Shown here piece by piece: positions 10,153 to 20,790 of a stretch of DNA of 64,000 nucleotides; the first letter of the stretch is position 1, and every line of letters starts with the position of its first letter. The notes beneath the pieces are model-generated. The model made no database searches and had not been told where the DNA came from. It saw nothing but the letters and a program-made list of their open reading frames with translations. The stretch comes from Flaveria trinervia. Lineage: Eukaryota; Streptophyta; Magnoliopsida; Asterales; Asteraceae. A program made the translations under genes and the position numbers. The stretch covers positions 42,111,874 through 42,175,873 of the forward strand of contig CM046452.1 in the NCBI GenBank assembly GCA_025506515.1, in the 5' to 3' direction.

Positions 10153-11294
10153 CATCTTGCAAGGGGTTTGAAATGCTTCTCAGTAAGCAAACTGCTTCAA
10201 ATGTGAAGTTTGGGATTGGATATAATCACACTGAACCTCCTACAGATTTTACTCCCAAGACAGAAGTAAAATCTGAAGGTGAAATCAATTCCCAAACCAC
10301 ATCATCATGTGTCTCATCCTCAAGTGATAATGTACAATCAAAGGATGAAGTCAGTAATAGTACCTCAGCTAATCAATCTGCTGATTGTCTTACTGCTGAG
10401 GAACACATGATCAAAGAAAAGCTGAGCACTTCAGGTGTTGTCTCAAAAGGTATTCAAAGTACTGAAGAGCAAGTAACAACACCTGAAAAACATTTCAAAC
10501 CAAATGGAACCATACATGGTTTGACAACTTCTGAAGAATCTATCAGGAAATCCAAATGTACTGATAGAAAACTTCTGAAGAACAAGTCTTCAGTTGATAC
10601 AAATCCTTTAGTACTTCACATAAGTACTGAGAGGAATAAAGTACTGAAGAACACACCTTCATTAGTTTCATCTTCTTTAGCAGCTGATCAACAGAAGATG
10701 AAGAAAATGCCATGTGAAATATGTGGTCTATTCAATCATCTCACTGATGAATGTTGGTACAGAAAGGGTTCCAAATTTAACAAAGATAAAATCATTAAAA
10801 AGAAAATTAATAAAATGAAAGATGAATTTGAAACCAAGTTTGTGCCACAAACATCTCAACCTGATAAACCAAAGTCTTTACAAAAATCTAAACAGAAGAA
10901 AGAGGTTTATCATAAAACAGCTGAATATATTCCTCAAGGAGTATCAAAACAACAGACTAAGTCTGTGTCTTTCAAAAAGGAGGACATGGTGTGTCACAGG
11001 AACCATTCACAAACAAGTACTGATGTGTCTACTGAACTGAAGGCTTTAACAACCAATCAGACACAACTTGTTATGATGGTTTAACATCTGTTGGGGAGAG
11101 TTAACCAAATAGATGTACCTGTGATTAAACCACTGAAAAGGAAAACTAACCCAAAATCAAAGGAATCCTTTTCAGCACCATCTCCGTCTTCAAAGGCTGT
11201 TAATCATGACAAATCAGTTAGTATAAAATTTGTTGATGAGAACAGACCCAAAACCAAAATGGTTTGGGTCTCAAAAGCTAACTACTTGTTGTGA
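10146..11294 (+). CDS. gag: Gag extension with second zinc knuckle of C
   Basis: Open from 10146 to 11084, then after a stop and frameshift from 11091 to 11294. It is rich in Ser, Thr, Lys and Glu. It contains an intact second CCHC knuckle, CEICGLFNHLTDEC (10713-10754), just where A2, B and E have decayed copies, and a highly basic segment after it. A possible light-chain-8 binding motif KGIQST lies near 10446. The end leads into protease. The DNA carries many AGTACTGAAG and CTTCTGAAGA units like those of the LTR and the pol-aORF spacer. Confidence 0.7.
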
Positions 11295-12289
11295 TATATG
11301 TAGGGTATGTGGACAGTGGAGGATCTATGCATATGACTAGGAGCAAATCTCTTCTTCATGACTACTCTCAAGGAAAGAAGGGATTTGTTTCTTTTGGTAA
11401 TGATGCTAAGGGTTACATCATCGGCAAAGGCTTTGTTTCAGATGGTGAAATAAGGTTTGATGATATTAACCATGTGGAGAATCTCAAGTACAATTTGTTA
11501 AGTGTCAGTCAAATGTGTGATAAAGGGCATGTTGCACTTTTCACCAGTCAGAACTGTCGAATTTTGTCTTTCAATGTTTTGAGTATGATTAACAAGATAT
11601 TGGATGAACATACTCTCCTGAAGGCCAACAAGATTGGTAGAGTATATGCCTTAGACTTATCAAAGAAAATTGATCTAAAATGCCATCCATGTCTGTTCTC
11701 CAAGGCCTCTCCTCAGGAATCTGAACTTTGGCATAGAAGGCTTGGTCATGTGAATCTTAGAAACATGAACCAGCTGATCCTTCATGGTTTAGTGAGAGGT
11801 CTGCCATTAAAGGAGTTCAAATGTGATGACAACTGCTCTGCTTGTTTAAAAGGAAAGCAACATAAAGTATCATTCCCTCCAATAGAAGAACCAAAGTCCA
11901 CTGCCTGCTTGCAATTACTGCATATGGATCTTTTTGGTCCAGTAAGAGTGATGAGCATGGCAAAGAAAAAATATTGTCTCGTAATTGTGGATGATTATTC
12001 TAGATTTGTATGGACCTTCTTCTTACATTCAAAAGATGAGGCTGGTCAAATTATCATCTACTTTGTGTTGCATGTGGAAAAGCAGTATTCTCTTTCTGTC
12101 AACTGTGTGAGGAGTGATAATGGCACAGAATTTAGACATCACACACTTGATGAATTCTATTTCTCTAGGGAATCAAGAGGCAGTTTAGCATTCCAAGAAC
12201 TACTGAACAAAATGGAGTGGTGGAGAGAAAGAACAGGACCCTTATTGAAGATGCAAGGTCAATGTTGGTTGATTCTGGTTTGCCACTAA
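11291..12289 (+). CDS. pol: Protease and integrase segment of C
   Basis: 332 codons. Protease has an intact active site in GYVDSGGSMHMT (residues 6-17) and the LKYNLLSVSQMCD region. The GAG-pre-integrase and zinc-binding HHCC part follows (WHRRLGHVN, then CSACLKGKQHK), with the integrase core Asp residues in LLHMDLFGP and RSDNGTEF. Near 12150 the frame slips, so the last 40 residues are out of frame; the third catalytic residue (ERKN, about 12220) is present in the neighbouring frame. Probably inactive as it stands. Confidence 0.85.
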   Translation: MIYVGYVDSGGSMHMTRSKSLLHDYSQGKKGFVSFGNDAKGYIIGKGFVSDGEIRFDDINHVENLKYNLLSVSQMCDKGHVALFTSQNCRILSFNVLSMINKILDEHTLLKANKIGRVYALDLSKKIDLKCHPCLFSKASPQESELWHRRLGHVNLRNMNQLILHGLVRGLPLKEFKCDDNCSACLKGKQHKVSFPPIEEPKSTACLQLLHMDLFGPVRVMSMAKKKYCLVIVDDYSRFVWTFFLHSKDEAGQIIIYFVLHVEKQYSLSVNCVRSDNGTEFRHHTLDEFYFSRESRGSLAFQELLNKMEWWRERTGPLLKMQGQCWLILVCH

Positions 12290-12293
12290 CCTT

Positions 12294-12857
12294 TTGGCTG
12301 AAGCTATTAACAAAGCTTGCTATGTGCAAAATAGAGTATTGGTAAATCAAAGTTTTAGTGATCAACTGCCTGAGTTTACTAAACTTGATGTTCCTGTAGC
12401 TTCAGCAGTTCCATCCACAACAAATGCTGATGAGATCTCTAATTCCTCTACTTCATTTGAATTGTCATCTCATTCTAGGTTTCAAGAATCTGGGTCACCA
12501 TTTGTTGCTGCTGAATCACCTACAAACACTTGCATAGATCTCATTAAGTATCAAGAACTGAAGAATCACCCCAGGTCTCAGATCATTGGTGATATCAATG
12601 CTGGTGTTTCAACTAGAAGTCAATTGTCCAACTCTTGCTTCTATGCTCTCTTCATCAGTCAGCAAGAGCCAAAGAACTATCATATTGCATTAAGAGACAA
12701 TGGATGGGTTGAAGCTATGCAACTTGCGCTTCTTCAGTTTCAAAAGCAGCAAGTGTGGGAACTGGTTCCTCTTCCCCAAGTCAAAAGGATCTTTAGATAT
12801 TTGCAAGGAACTCAATCTCTAGGACTTTGGTATTCCACTAGGCACTCTTGCAATTAG
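12294..12857 (+). pseudogene. pol: Integrase end, linker and RT/RNase H junction of C (two internal deletions)
   Basis: Starts in AEAINKACYVQNRVLVNQ of the integrase, then jumps into the acidic Ser/Thr linker, losing the integrase C-terminal segment present in E and D. It then reads WVEAMQLALLQFQKQQVWEL, the start of reverse transcriptase. At about 12782 it passes straight into KRIFRYLQGTQSLGLWY, the region before RNase H. All catalytic reverse transcriptase motifs including YVDD are missing, and the frame stays open across the junction. Confidence 0.85.
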
Positions 12858-13318
12858 TTTCTTTCACTGATAGTGACTATGCAGGGTGTAATTAACCAGA
12901 AAATCAACCTCTGGTGGATGCCAATTTCTAGCCAACTGTTTAGTTTCTTGGCAGAGTAAGAAAGAACCTATGTTGCTACATCCACTGCTGAAGTAGAGTA
13001 CATTGCTACTGCAAGTTGTACATCTCAGGTACTCTGGCTTCAGAATCAATTACTGGATTATGACATTATAGAGACTAAGACTCCTTTACTGATGGATAGT
13101 GCTTCAGCTCTTTGTATTGTTAAGAATTCTGTCCAGCATTCTAGGACAAACATATTGAGATCAGACATCATTTTATCAGGGATTGTTATGAAAAAGGTCT
13201 GATTGATCCAAAGTTTGTTCCTAGTGCTGATGAGCTTGCAGATATATTTACTAAGCCTTTGGACAATGCAACTTTTCAAAATCTAGTGCTAAGGCTTGGT
13301 ATGCTGCAGCTTGAATAA
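12858..13318 (+). pseudogene. pol: RNase H segment of C (broken)
   Basis: Translation across several stops gives FTDSDYAGCN (catalytic Asp kept), VEYIATASCTSQVLWLQNQL and the end DELADIFTKPLDN ... LGMLQLE followed by TAA at 13316-13318. These are the standard copia RNase H motifs in order. A stop in FTDSDYAGCN-stop and frameshifts break it. Confidence 0.85.
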
Positions 13319-13908
13319 TTTGACAACTACTGATGATCTCAGCTCACAAGTACTGATGAGCATCAGTATACAGCTATCACAAATAAGTACTGAAGTTATT
13401 TTATCTTCAACAGTTTTCATAACTACTGAAGACTAAATTTCTTAAAAAGTACTGAAGTACTTTATTTGTTGCAAAGTACTGATGTGGTTACAAATACTGA
13501 AGTCTGTTCTTACAGATAAGTACTGATGACCAATGAAACATCTAAAAATCATATAATCTGTTGAGTAAGTGTTAAGGTCAAATGAAACAACTGAGATATG
13601 TGAATTGACGACAACAACTGATGAGTAATTTTATTCTTCAATTGTTTCAAACAACTGTTGTTTCATTTCAAAACAACTGAAGCCAAAACCAAGTCTTCAG
13701 TAGTTTTTAACTACTGATGGCAAACACCAAGTCTGCAATTGTTTACAACATCTAAAAGTTAAAACCATGTCTTTAGTCGTTTTCTAACAACTGATGACTA
13801 AAACCAAAACTTTCAGTTGTTTTCTTTCAGCCGTTTCATAACCTATAAATACCTAACCCTAACTTCAAAATTTTCATAAATTGATTTCCGAACGTTCATC
13901 TTCCATTA
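13319..13908 (+). promoter_or_regulatory. Pol-aORF spacer of C: motif array and TATA box
   Basis: 590 bp without a coding frame. From 13320 to 13830 it is packed with AGTACTGAAG, AACTACTGAAGAC, CTTCAGTAGTT and ACAACTGATG units, the same vocabulary as the C LTR (7484-7830). It ends in a T-rich tract with TTTCAG at 13825-13830 and then a good TATA box, TATAAATA (13844-13851), 58 bp before the aORF ATG at 13909. Inference: an internal promoter for the aORF. The TTTCAG could alternatively be a splice acceptor. Confidence 0.6.
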
Positions 13909-14590
13909 ATGGCGACCATGCAAATCAAGCCACGACACAACTGTGCGTTGCCTACTTCACAAAATCGGCCTTTTGGACTAAGTTGATGATGCTATTGATC
14001 TGATGGTTGATTCCCCGTATCGAACTGCTTTTCTTCTGAATCCAACCATCTATCCCGACTCTCTTCGTCAATTCTGGACAAATGTCACCATCCATACTGG
14101 TGAGAATGATGTCGCGATCACTCTCCAGTCATTTGTAAACCAGAAGAAGGTGGTAGTCCTCCTGTTATCATTCGCCAACGCTAGATCTGAATGATGCTAC
14201 CTTTGTCACCAATGCCCGAAGGCACCATTGATCTCTCATTCATCAACCATGGATACGAGGGCAACCTAAGTGCTACAACCATTCTGAAGAAGCACTTCCA
14301 TGATGCTGAACGCCTAATCTTCCACATGATCAATGTTTGCCTTGCCCCCAAAACCTCTTCATGGGATCAAATGTCATCCAGGTGGCAGCAGGTATTGTAT
14401 TCTATTCTTGAATGCCAAGCTTAATTTTTTTGAAATTATTTTTTAGAATTAAAAGATCTGGCAATGAAACTTGTAGCTAACAGATGGCTATTATATCCAA
14501 GGTTTCTTATGGCCATAATCATGAATCAGTTACAATCTAATGGCCTATTGGCCTTGGAGTCCCTGCTGTGGTAGTTTTGCCAGAGGTATA
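13909..14590 (+). pseudogene. aORF N-terminal domain of C (frameshifted)
   Basis: The ATG at 13909 starts MATMQIKPRHN and shifts frame within 25 codons; homology resumes at 13985 with SPYRTAFLLNPTIYPDSLRQ and FWTNVTIH, similar to D (PYRSLHQAFWENASVD) and E (YYTALTVNPTVYLN). A second block at 14315-14410 has NVCLAPKTSSWDQMSS, equivalent to LSNKSGGWDQNP in E. RWLLYPRFLMAIIM follows in another frame near 14485. This is the conserved N-terminal core of the aORF protein. Function unknown. Confidence 0.65.
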
Positions 14591-15896
14591 CTCCAGGCAC
14601 AACTCTGACCCACACCTCAAAGAGGCTGCCAAACTGCTAAAACCCAAGCAGAAGGTACCCACAGCCTTATCCTCCAGATCCAAAGTCCCCTCCAAACCTC
14701 ATTCCAAACAAACCAAAAAGGCTACTCAGGGAGTTGAGTCCCCTGATGATGCCCCTGCAACATAAAGGCAGGTTGAAACTATGGGTAGTAATCCCCCTGT
14801 AGTTTCCAGGACTCTACTAGCTGAAACCGCTCAGGTATCCTCTTAACAGGATCCTCATGCAACCAAAAATGGGGAAACCACATTACTGGAATCTCTCTCA
14901 CTTGAGAGGATTGCCATTGAAGAGCACCATTCACCCCAGGTGCAATCCTTTTCACACCTATCTCCTACTGAAGCCACCCCTACAAGCCCAACTGTGGTTA
15001 TTGCACAAGTGCTAACTCAACTACATTCCTCTACCCCTCCCCAGAAACCTATTACCACTGGGAAAACCTCAACAGTTGAGGGAGAGGATTATAATGTAGC
15101 TGATAACCCACAGCACAGGGATTACAGAGTTCAATCTCCCTGTGTAGAGGAGGAGATTAGAACATCTGGTGAGGCTGCCTCTTCTCCTTGTTCAGCACAT
15201 GATCAGGATGAAGATGGTATCATTTCTAAGTCCTCACCAGAGGCAACTGCCAATGAAGGACATCGTCCTGAGGCAGGAAGTCCCTAGTTCCGAGAAATAG
15301 GGGCACATGTGAATACTGATCTACACTCAGCACATGTTCATCCTGATTTCATCAAGAGGTCAGCTTTTCGGCACAGAATAATGATGACCTGGGCTTTTTC
15401 TTTGATGTTCTAGCCCACAATACTATTCTTGAGACTGAGGTATGCAGACTACAAGAACTGCTTGCCAAAATGTCACAAGAATCAATTCCATCTGCCCACA
15501 TTCACCCACAGATGGCAGTTTCTCCTGAAACTATCCCAAACACTGAGCCACTCCAACAAATTGCCACCAGCCTCTACTTCAGGTGCCATTTCTCAGGGAC
15601 AGAACCCCTCTGAGCTAATGGTTGCTACCTTTCAAACATCTTACCTCTCATCACTTCCATAATCAAAAACACTGTACATCAAGCCATTTATGAGAGGCTT
15701 TCCTCAAATCTTCAATCTTTAGTGATGCTGTTTCTAAGAGACTTTCTGACATTCACACCCTGAACCCAATGCACCCAAAAATGGGGAGTCTAAGTTAGTG
15801 AAAGTAGACAAAAGAAAAAGAGCTGAAGAGGAAGCAGAAAAAGAAAGGAAAGAAAAGGAAATGATCACTTACAAGAGGAAGAAAAGCTCTAAAGAC
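14591..15896 (+). pseudogene. aORF linker region of C
   Basis: Low-complexity Pro, Ser, Thr and Lys coding sequence in three open pieces (14568-14765, 14940-15287, 15429-15662), separated by stops and frameshifts. No recognisable domain. Similar low-complexity linkers are seen in A1, A2 and E; D almost lacks one. Confidence 0.5.
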
Positions 15897-17191
15897 TAAA
15901 GGTGAGAAAAAGTTAGAAGAATTGATCAAAGAAGCTGATGAGCAACATAGCAGATCTATGGATAAGATTATTGATCAACTCTTCAGACAAGGATTTGACA
16001 CTACCAAACTTGACTCTGAAATCAGAAGGTTAGAGATTCAAGAGATTGAACAAAGATGGGCAAGTTGGAGTGAGAATGAAAGGGAAAGGCTGGAACTATG
16101 GCAAGATTTATATTCAACATCTGGGAAGGTCAATCATTGAAGTAAAATCATGGTCCAGAGACAGTATTTTGGAGATAACCACCAGAATCTGTTCTTCTAA
16201 AGTATTTAACAAAGGATTGATCATAGAAGCTCTTGATGAAGCTGGTGCTGGGAAAAGGACTGATATGGCAAAATTATCCAAAGCTTCACTCACATCCAAG
16301 ATGCTAGAGCAGCCTGCACAATCACCCAAACCAAAACAACCACCCTCACAACCCTCAAAACCAACTCCTTTACACAATAAACCTACTCAACCCATTACCA
16401 ATGATGCACCTAAGAGGAAGAGAAGGGTGTTGAGGATGGAAGAAGAAGAAGAGATAATGAGGATGATAGACTTCCACTCTCTGTTGTTCTCAAAATAAAA
16501 ATGCATGAGCCTAGGAGTCAACCAACAACAATCACACCTGACTTCCAAAGGCAAATGGTAAAAGTAAAACTTGAAGAAGAAGAACAGCACAAACAACATG
16601 ATGAGCAACTGTTAAGGATGATTGATAAAAAGTTTCCCAAGTCTTCATCCATACAAGCTATGAAGAAACATGCTCAGTGGTTGTATGCTCTCAGATTTAC
16701 ATTCCATATCAGAAAGAGAGAGTGAGAATTTGGCCTGACCCCAGAGTAAGTGACAAAATTCACAAAAGAAGATTCCAAGCAGATACAATGGCCAAGTAAA
16801 GAAGATTGTAGATGTAGTGATAATGCTAGCCATTGTAGTGTCACCCTGGGAAATCCTTGATGACTTCAAGAGAGCTTACAAGTCTAAGATGACTCCACAA
16901 ACTTTACTAGAAAACAAAATGGTAAAGAAGGGATTAATCTACAAGAAGCTTGAAGAAATAAGAAGAAATGACCTCCAGTTATTGCTTGAAGGCACTCATC
17001 CTGATGAGTTTTCATACAGAGAGATTACAACTGTGGAGCTGAAAAATGGAAAGCATATTAAGTACTTATACGAGTACTATGGGCCTGAGTTCTTCTTTGA
17101 AAGTGGAGCTGAAGAACTCACAATGGAAGAACAAGTTGTTTTCCTTGAGGCCTATGTCAGAGAGTCTTATAGACTTATCATTGGGAAGTAG
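15897..17191 (+). pseudogene. aORF coiled-coil and C-terminal domain of C
   Basis: A charged helical segment (15922-16140: EEL..EADEQHSRSMDKIIDQL and EIQEIEQRWASWSENERERL) looks like a coiled coil. After a Pro/Lys-rich piece (16046-16498) and a second charged helix (16501-16725), the C-terminal piece at 16817-17191 is open for 124 codons, with KHIKYLYEYYGPEFFFESG and a final VVFLEAYVRESYRLIIGK. It ends 200 bp before the polypurine tract. Three or more frameshifts. Role unknown. Confidence 0.55.
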
Positions 17192-17393
17192 ATTTCATGG
17201 ATGGGGTAACAGCTCTGTGTCCAATTCCCCAAGACAGAGTTCCCATTCATCCTTTGCCAATCAAACCTTCTAAAATCTCTTCCCTGGCCTGAGCTTATAT
17301 TGAAGAATTCTGAGCTGGTCCAGATTTTGTTTCTGCCAATAAGTGGGACCTCAAAAATTTAAAGGTTTTGGCTGCATTGGTTCAGGGGGAGTT

Positions 17394-18117
17394 TGTTGGA
17401 CCAAAGAACCAATGAGCCAGATCAGAAAAACCTTTAATTCCCACAGACATCAAAACAACTAAAGTGATCTACAATAACTGAAGACAAAGTCTGAAGACAA
17501 CTGTTGAAGACAAAGTCTGAAGACAACTGCTGAAGACAAAGTCTGAAGACAACAGCTGCAGACAAAGTCTGAAGACAACAGCTGAAGACAAAGTCTAAAG
17601 ACAAAGTCTGAAGACAACTACTGAAGACAAAGTCTCAAGATCAAGTTCTCAGAAGTTGTCATAACAGCTGAAGTAGTTCTCTTCAGTAGTTGTGATGGTT
17701 TTCATTTCAGTAGTTTGTAATCAGTAGTTTTATATTATGTAAAACATCTGAAGTTCTTACACTTCAGATGTATAACTTCAGTAGTTGTAATGTTACTTTT
17801 AGTGAAGGTTTCCGCAGTTGTTATGGACATCTTCAATAGTTTAGTTTACTTTCAGTTGTTTGTATAAATCAGTTAGATGTCACTATCAAGTGACGTCAGC
17901 TGATGTGACATTCCTTATAAAAGGAATGTTGACCTAATTTCCCCGTACGGGAAGCTTGTGCATGAATGAAAACATTCTTTTTGCAGAAAACTCTCTTTCT
18001 ATAACCGTTACTGTTTGATTGAATATTCATATTATTCTTGATAGAATTTCGTCTAATTCGTGTGCTATTCCGTTGCAAATCCTAATCTAATTGATCAAAC
18101 TAGATCTCGATCCTTCA
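17394..18117 (+). repeat. 3' LTR of element C
   Basis: 724 bp beginning TGTTGGACC three bases after the tract AGGGGGAGT and ending TCGATCCTTCA. Nearly identical to the 5' LTR but with only one 26-bp unit before the TATA box (17876-17901) and a longer GAAGAC array. TGACGTCA is at 17891-17898, TATAAAAG at 17916-17923 within the same inverted repeat (17908-17929). CTATA follows at 18118-18122. Confidence 0.95.
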
Positions 18118-18122
18118 CTATA

Positions 18123-18389
18123 TTCTTTAGAATAGTTAGCCACCTCCATTGGAATCATACCACCCCAGTAATAGTTGAAGAAGTGCTTGGTATGTGAGGC
18201 CTAGAGATAACAGATTCCCACATCCTGTTGTCTTTAGACTTGATAAAGCCTTCCATTCTTTATCATCATGTATTAAGTCTTCAGAAGTGATCATATCAAC
18301 TTTTATGAGAACTTTAATTTGAGTTGTTAAGTGTTTTGTGAGACCAAGGGGTCTAAGATGGTGAGATCTTACAATCAAGAGCCTGGAAT
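18123..18389 (-). pseudogene. gag: 5' leader and Gag N-terminus of B
   Basis: Minus-strand continuation of B beyond element C. Reading leftward from the primer site it runs through the leader and the start of Gag, with sequence matching A2 62395-62700, where the Gag phrase RMEGFIKSQESKMWEFV can be read. Frames are broken. Confidence 0.75.
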
Positions 18390-18401
18390 GCTCTAATACC
18401 A
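18390..18401 (-). other. Primer-binding site of B
   Basis: TGGTATTAGAGC on the minus strand, one C-to-T change from TGGTATCAGAGC, separated from the LTR by two bases. Confidence 0.9.
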
Positions 18402-18403
18402 AT

Positions 18404-19160
18404 TGCACAACCATTGAAGGGATGGTCAATACACTTAGTCTCATAATGAGATGAGTTTTTAGAACACTTAACAAATCAAATAGGGAATTGGGACTTACTT
18501 ATGATCCTATGAACACAAGTAAACAAGAGGCCGAAAGCTTAAGAGCACAACACAAGTATTGGTTTTCAAGATTGAAGTATATTGCTTCTCAAGTTCTATT
18601 ACTTGTGATAACAAATCATAAGTATAAGTTACAAGGACTTGAGATACTTTATACTATATCATATATCCAACCATGCTTGGAAGGCCACCTGAAAACATTG
18701 ATCTTGACAACAAAATAAATGTAGAGTCAAAAGGCAAATTTCCCTTTTGACTTATGACTATGAAATGCCATAGCTCACATCCTAATATATTACCAAAAGG
18801 ATAAAAGTAAATAAAATAGAAAGTTATGGACCATTCACCACTTGTATAAGTTGGTGAGACATTAGAGTTGCAACGAAAATTGGTCAGCTTTATGAAAAAT
18901 ACATAAAAACATGTTCTTTAAAGCCTTCGAAAGAAATCTGTCTTCACTTCATAGGCTGGGAAGACTTTTTCTTTGAAGCTTCGAAAGGCTTCACTTTCGG
19001 ATTCAAAAGATGTTGGTCTTGGCTTCAAAAGATTTTACACTTAGAAAATTTCTGATGCAGGGTGTAAAACTTCTGAAGTAACTTCTACTTTGCACTAAGT
19101 GCATGCATGCAGGAGAGATTGGTCTGTTTTGAGTGCATCAACCTTTCATTAAGCCTTACA
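18404..19160 (-). repeat. 5' LTR of element B (family A)
   Basis: 757 bp, minus strand, starting TGTAAGGCTT at 19160 and ending GGTTGTGCA at 18404 next to the primer site. It aligns with the A1 and A2 LTRs. CTTTCGAAG/CTTCGAAAG-type motifs lie at 18920-19080. Right of 19160 the sequence is plus-strand gag of X. Confidence 0.85.
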
Positions 19161-19400
19161 AATTTTGAGTCCTTAAATATATTTAAATATGATTTTAAAA
19201 GAGTAGAATATGACTACAAAATAAAAATTGAACAATTAAAGAAAACTATATCCTCTTTGAAACATAAACACTCAGTCATACATTTTGGTTCAATTATCTC
19301 ATCTACATTAGAAGAACCCAAGACCAACAAGGCTTGGAGGTCCTGTCCTGTTTGGAAGATTAGTTTCTAATAGTAACTATTTATTTCTCCTTAAACAAAG
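19161..19400 (+). pseudogene. gag: Gag coiled-coil remnant of X
   Basis: Encodes the coil NIFKYDFKRVEYDYKIKIEQ (from about 19168), then passes directly into SSTLEEPKTNKAW at 19296, the segment before protease. The second-knuckle region, about 1 kb in E (52210-53205), is deleted. Confidence 0.75.
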
Positions 19401-19860
19401 GGACATCAACATGACTAAAACGGAAATGTATAGATTGTAGACAATACATACTCCATGCATATGACAGGGAACAGATCTCTCCTTGTACAATTTCAACATT
19501 TTGATGGAGGTCCTGTTAAGTTTGGAGGTGAAGCCGGATGATACGTTTATGGTAGAGGTAGTGTGTCCAATGGTAAGTTAGAAGTTGACAAAGTAAACTT
19601 TGTCAAACAGCTTGAACACAATCTCTTAAGTGTTTCTCAATTCTATGATCAAAAGCGACAAACGCTTTTCATAAAAGATGAGTGCATTTCCACAAACCCA
19701 GGATGGCAATTCCTCAAGAATTGATGCTTCTTAGATCTCCCAGGAGAAGGATATGAACAATGCTTCCCCAGTGGGTGAAGTATCATGCTTTCATTCTAAA
19801 GTTAATGGTGATGAGTCAACTCTCTAGGATAAAAGAATGTGACATGTAAATTTTAAAACC
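19401..19860 (+). pseudogene. pol: Protease of X (active site lost)
   Basis: The region reads SMHMTGNRSLLVQFQHF ... KVNFVKQLEHNLLSVSQFYD, matching E 53341-53600. The catalytic DSG is DNT at about 19434-19445, so the protease is dead. Frameshifts occur near 19700 and 19790. Confidence 0.8.
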
Positions 19861-20790
19861 ATGAATAAATTAGTTAAAAATAACTTGGTATATGATGTGC
19901 CGAAAAAGGAATTTTTCTGTAGAGATAACTGTATTGCTTGTTTGAAAGAGAAGCAATACAAAGTTTCTCATAAATCCAAAGAAGCTAATTCTATCACCAC
20001 TCCATTACACTTATTGTACATGGATCTATTTGGTCCTAGTAGTATAATGAGCATTTGAAGGAAATCATATTGTCTTGTGATTGTTGATGATTTTACAAGA
20101 TTCACATGGGTATTCTTTTTAAGAACTAAATATGAAACTGCTAAAACTTTAAAATATTTTATTCTTAAAATAGAAAATCAAATTGATCACAAGGTAAAAA
20201 GAATTAGAAGTTTTAGCAATCCCTTTTCAGTTATAGTATGAGTCAAGAATTTGATTCTTAAACACAATCCTGCAAGACAATATAATGCTCCTAAAACTTT
20301 TAACAAAATGGTGTTGCTGAGAGGAAAAATATGATACTTATTGAGAATGCAAGAACTATGTTGGCTTAGTCAAAGCTACCTCTAACTTTCTAGGTAGAGG
20401 TACTCAGCATTGCATGCTATGTGTAGAACAAAGTTCTTATTGTTAAGTCTCATGGGAAAACTCCTTATGAGCTATGGAACAAGAGGCCACCATTCATTGG
20501 CTTTCTTAGGTCCATTGGCAGGAGGTGTACCATACATAACACAAAAGACTTGGCAAAATTTGCTGAAAAGTCAGATGATGCAATATTTGTTGGATATTCC
20601 TCAAAATCTATTGCTTATAGAGTTCACAATATCAAAAATCAATAATTTGAGGAAATCATCCAACATTATTGTAATGAGCACACTTCTTGTGTTAAAAGGA
20701 ATGGATCTAACCGCATTTTTGACTTGGAATTGTTTCCAATCTGTTCTGAACAAGCTTGTGAGAATGTTTTAGCTGGAACATGAACTCAAA
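19861..20790 (+). pseudogene. pol: Integrase of X (broken)
   Basis: Open from 19861: NKLVKNNLVYDVPKKEFFC, CIACLKEKQYKVSHKSKE (zinc-binding Cys pair) and LLYMDLFGPSSIMSI, ending in a stop where the family has Gly (20056-20058). The core continues brokenly to about 20350, and an out-of-frame stretch (20410-20772) covers the integrase C-terminal segment. Catalytic Asp in MDLFGP is kept; the second lies in decayed sequence. Confidence 0.8.

Larger units (their letters stand above)
7393..18117 (+). mobile_element. Element C: complete but internally deleted Sirevirus-like copia element
   Basis: 10,725 bp with two LTRs (713 and 724 bp, TG...CA), primer site, gag with two CCHC knuckles, protease and integrase, a pol deletion removing most of reverse transcriptase, RNase H, an intergenic spacer with a TATA box, a long aORF and the tract AGGGGGA before the 3' LTR. 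Flanked by the perfect duplication CTATA, it was inserted into B gag. Its LTRs are very similar to each other, so it is much younger than B. It cannot encode a reverse transcriptase and would need help in trans. Confidence 0.95.
2517..19160 (-). mobile_element. Element B: family A copia element, split by C
   Basis: A minus-strand element whose 5' LTR is at 18404-19160. Its internal region reads leftward from 18403 to 18118, is interrupted by element C (7393-18117), and continues from 7392 to 2517, where element F cuts it in reverse transcriptase. RNase H, aORF and 3' LTR must lie left of the window. On its right, X gag resumes at 19161, so B is inserted in X. Domain order is gag, protease, integrase, reverse transcriptase. 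All reading frames are broken. Confidence 0.85.

Noticed and set aside
13825..13830. Splice acceptor before the C aORF
   Set aside because: TTTCAG is preceded by a good T-rich tract, but it lies upstream of a strong TATA box and no matching donor was found nearby; kept only as an alternative.
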